Assembly: GCF_036287235.1 (NCBI RefSeq)
Contig: NZ_CP142850.1
Location: 1,080,001-1,144,000 of the forward strand
DNA from: Exiguobacterium sp. 9-2
Lineage (GTDB): Bacteria; Bacillota; Bacilli; Exiguobacteriales; Exiguobacteriaceae
Direction of reading: 5' to 3'
DNA length: 64,000 nt
In this document: positions 62,324-64,000 of the stretch, piece after piece
Layout: the number at the start of each line of letters is the position of its first letter
How positions within the stretch are numbered: position 1 is the first letter of the stretch
Program-made: the position numbers and the translations under genes
Notes under the pieces: model-generated
The model's database searches: none
Told to the model about the DNA's origin: nothing
Seen by the model: only the letters and a program-made list of their open reading frames with translations

Positions 62324-63904
62324 ATGACAAACATTCTACAAACGGAAGTCGAAAAGCGTCGGATTTTCGGCATCATTTCCCACCCGGATGCGGGTAAGAC
62401 GACACTAACTGAAAAATTCCTCCTACACGGAGGCGCGATCCGTGAGGCAGGTTCTGTCAAGGCACGGAAAAACTCGAAATTCGCAAAATCGGACTGGATG
62501 GAAATTGAAAAGCAACGGGGAATCTCTGTTACGTCTTCTGTCATGCAATTCGAATATGACAAAAAAATCGTTTCCATCATGGATACACCAGGTCACTCGG
62601 ACTTCGGTGAAGATACGTACCGCATCCTGACGGCTGTTGACTCAGCAATTATGGTCATCGATGCGGCGAAAGGGATCGAGTCACAAACGAAGAAACTGTT
62701 CCAAGTCTGTCGGATGCGCGGGATTCCGATCTTTACGTTCATCAACAAGATGGACCGTCAAGCGCGTGACCCACTCGAATTGATGGAAGAACTCGAAGAA
62801 GTCCTCGGCATCCCGTCGGTTGCTGTGACATGGCCAGCTGGTTCAGGTCAACAGTTCGAAGGGGTCTACGACCGCGTCAAAGGACAATTCCATTGTTTCA
62901 AGAACGATCGTAAGACGATCGAACTCGGCGAGGAAGGTCTCGCGAACGAAGAACTCGCGACGACGATCAACTCGGAAATGTACGAGACGTTGATGGATGA
63001 AGTCGACTTACTCGACGGCGCAGGTAACGAATACGATGAAGAATTGATCGCAAAAGGTGAACTGACTCCGGTCTTCTTCGGATCAGCACTCGTCGATTTC
63101 GGTGTCACACCACTTCTTGAACATTACTTGAACTTGTCTCCTTCACCGACACCACGTGAGTCAAACAAAGGAAAAGTCGAGCCGGCGCAAGACTTCTTCA
63201 GTGGTTTCGTCTTCAAGATTCAAGCGAACATGAACCCAAACCACCGCGACCGGATTGCGTTCGTCCGGATCTGTACAGGTAAGTTCGATCGTGGGATGGA
63301 CGTCGTCCTGACACGGACAGGCAAGAAGATGAAGCTGTCGCAATCGACTCAATTCATGGCGGATGAGCGTGAAACGGTCAACGAAGCGTTCGCAGGAGAT
63401 GTCATCGGGTTATATGACTCAGGCAACTATCAAATCGGTGATACGATCACGAATGGCGATCCATCGTTACAATATGAAGCACTCCCGACGTTCGCACCAG
63501 AACTCTTCCTGAAGGTCTACACGAAAAACGCCTTGAAGTCGAAACAGTTCCAAAAAGGTGTCGAACAGCTTGCACAAGAAGGTGCGATCCAGGTCTACAA
63601 AACGGAATACAACGAAATCATCCTCGGAGCGATCGGACAACTCCAATTCGAAGTCTTCGAGCACCGGCTCAAAGGTGAGTATGGCGTTGACATCTTGAAG
63701 GATGCCGCGAACTTCCAAGTCGCCAAGTGGATCAAGCCAGCAGAAGTCGCTGCTGTCAAACAATTGACGGATTCACGGACGGTTCTCGTCTATGACCGCT
63801 GGGAGAATGCCGTTCTGTTATTTGCGAATGATTTCGTCTACGAGCGATTCGTTCAGAAAAACGAAGGAACGATCACATTGGTCGATTCACCGCAACAACT
63901 TTAA
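62324..63904 (+). CDS. prfC: Peptide chain release factor 3
   Basis: 526-residue GTPase that recycles release factors 1/2 after termination. GTPase motifs: SHPDAGKTTLTEKFL (G1), DTPGHSDF (G3), FINKMDRQ (G4). The RF3-specific RKNSKFAKSDWMEIEKQRGI and the C-terminal IGQLQFEVFEHRL match the family. Normal length. Start after AAAGGAAC. Own terminator follows. Confidence 0.96.
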   Translation: MTNILQTEVEKRRIFGIISHPDAGKTTLTEKFLLHGGAIREAGSVKARKNSKFAKSDWMEIEKQRGISVTSSVMQFEYDKKIVSIMDTPGHSDFGEDTYRILTAVDSAIMVIDAAKGIESQTKKLFQVCRMRGIPIFTFINKMDRQARDPLELMEELEEVLGIPSVAVTWPAGSGQQFEGVYDRVKGQFHCFKNDRKTIELGEEGLANEELATTINSEMYETLMDEVDLLDGAGNEYDEELIAKGELTPVFFGSALVDFGVTPLLEHYLNLSPSPTPRESNKGKVEPAQDFFSGFVFKIQANMNPNHRDRIAFVRICTGKFDRGMDVVLTRTGKKMKLSQSTQFMADERETVNEAFAGDVIGLYDSGNYQIGDTITNGDPSLQYEALPTFAPELFLKVYTKNALKSKQFQKGVEQLAQEGAIQVYKTEYNEIILGAIGQLQFEVFEHRLKGEYGVDILKDAANFQVAKWIKPAEVAAVKQLTDSRTVLVYDRWENAVLLFANDFVYERFVQKNEGTITLVDSPQQL

Positions 63905-63907
63905 TGT

Positions 63908-63944
63908 TTTCACGGACTACTTTTCGAAGTGGTCCGTTTTTTCG
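63908..63944 (+). terminator. Terminator after prfC
   Basis: ACGGACTACTT / AAGTGGTCCGT stem followed by TTTTTCG. Nothing is recognised in the remaining 56 bases. Confidence 0.85.
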
Positions 63945-64000
63945 TTCTGGAAATCTCGTTTGATGACAATCGAACAAGGGTAAAAATAGAGCGTGTTTGA

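Overview
This 64-kb window reads as a chromosomal segment of a mid-GC Gram-positive bacterium of the Bacillales. The strongest signs are blocks of gene order known from Bacillus subtilis: miaA-hfq ... hflX-ynbB-glnR-glnA; lexA / yneA-yneB-ynzC, tkt, yneF, a Spo0E-like gene, ccdA, ccdC, yneK. Signals also fit this group: strong AGGAGG ribosome sites, frequent GTG/TTG starts, a T-box leader, GlnR, CcpA (cre), LexA/DinR and SigB-like sites, and many U-tract terminators. Overall gene content suggests Exiguobacterium or a close relative, but this is inference.

Layout. 1-5.8 kb: end of a fructose PTS (fruA), an ArAE-type exporter, and a tyrosine T-box controlling phenylalanine 4-hydroxylase plus a MazG-like gene. 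5.8-19.9 kb: alkyltransferase-like protein, cation diffusion facilitator, stress flavoprotein, luciferase-like oxidoreductase, an MFS pump divergent from an HTH regulator across a paired operator, an SH3/NlpC-P60 wall hydrolase, an ABC exporter, a lone siderophore-type N-hydroxylase, HtrA, DoxX and an SGNH hydrolase. 20-30 kb: ABC-2 transporter, miaA, hfq, an unusual tyrosine recombinase, hflX, ynbB, glnR, glnA.

29.94-36.57 kb is a foreign island. It is bounded by a 54-bp direct repeat (42 bp of it exact) of the 3' end of glnA, carries a decayed integrase next to the left repeat, and contains two same-orientation, internally deleted IS3-family copies. Between them lies a very AT-rich, overlapping three-gene operon: a helix-turn-helix-like protein, an ORC/Cdc6-like AAA+ ATPase and a HEPN-type protein with an RNxxxH motif and a (Glu-Gln)10 tract. 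I recognise no named system with this make-up; it is the best candidate in the window for an undescribed (probably defence or abortive-infection) module.

36.6-43.4 kb: Fe-S protein and GNAT pair, a small membrane protein, azlCD, dihydroxyacetone kinase dhaKLM, and glycerol uptake and phosphorylation (glpF-glpK under a cre-overlapped promoter). 43.5-46.3 kb: SOS locus. 46.5-56.3 kb: transketolase, yneF, a BmrCD-like heterodimeric ABC exporter, a 3D/SH3 wall protein, a Spo0E-like phosphatase, ccdA/ccdC, yneK. 56.4-64 kb: a VOC/LD-carboxypeptidase fusion, an Rrf2 regulator without cluster cysteines facing a degenerate flavohaemoglobin-like gene, an MFS pump behind a two-peptide attenuator-like leader, and prfC.

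No rRNA, tRNA or CRISPR array was seen.
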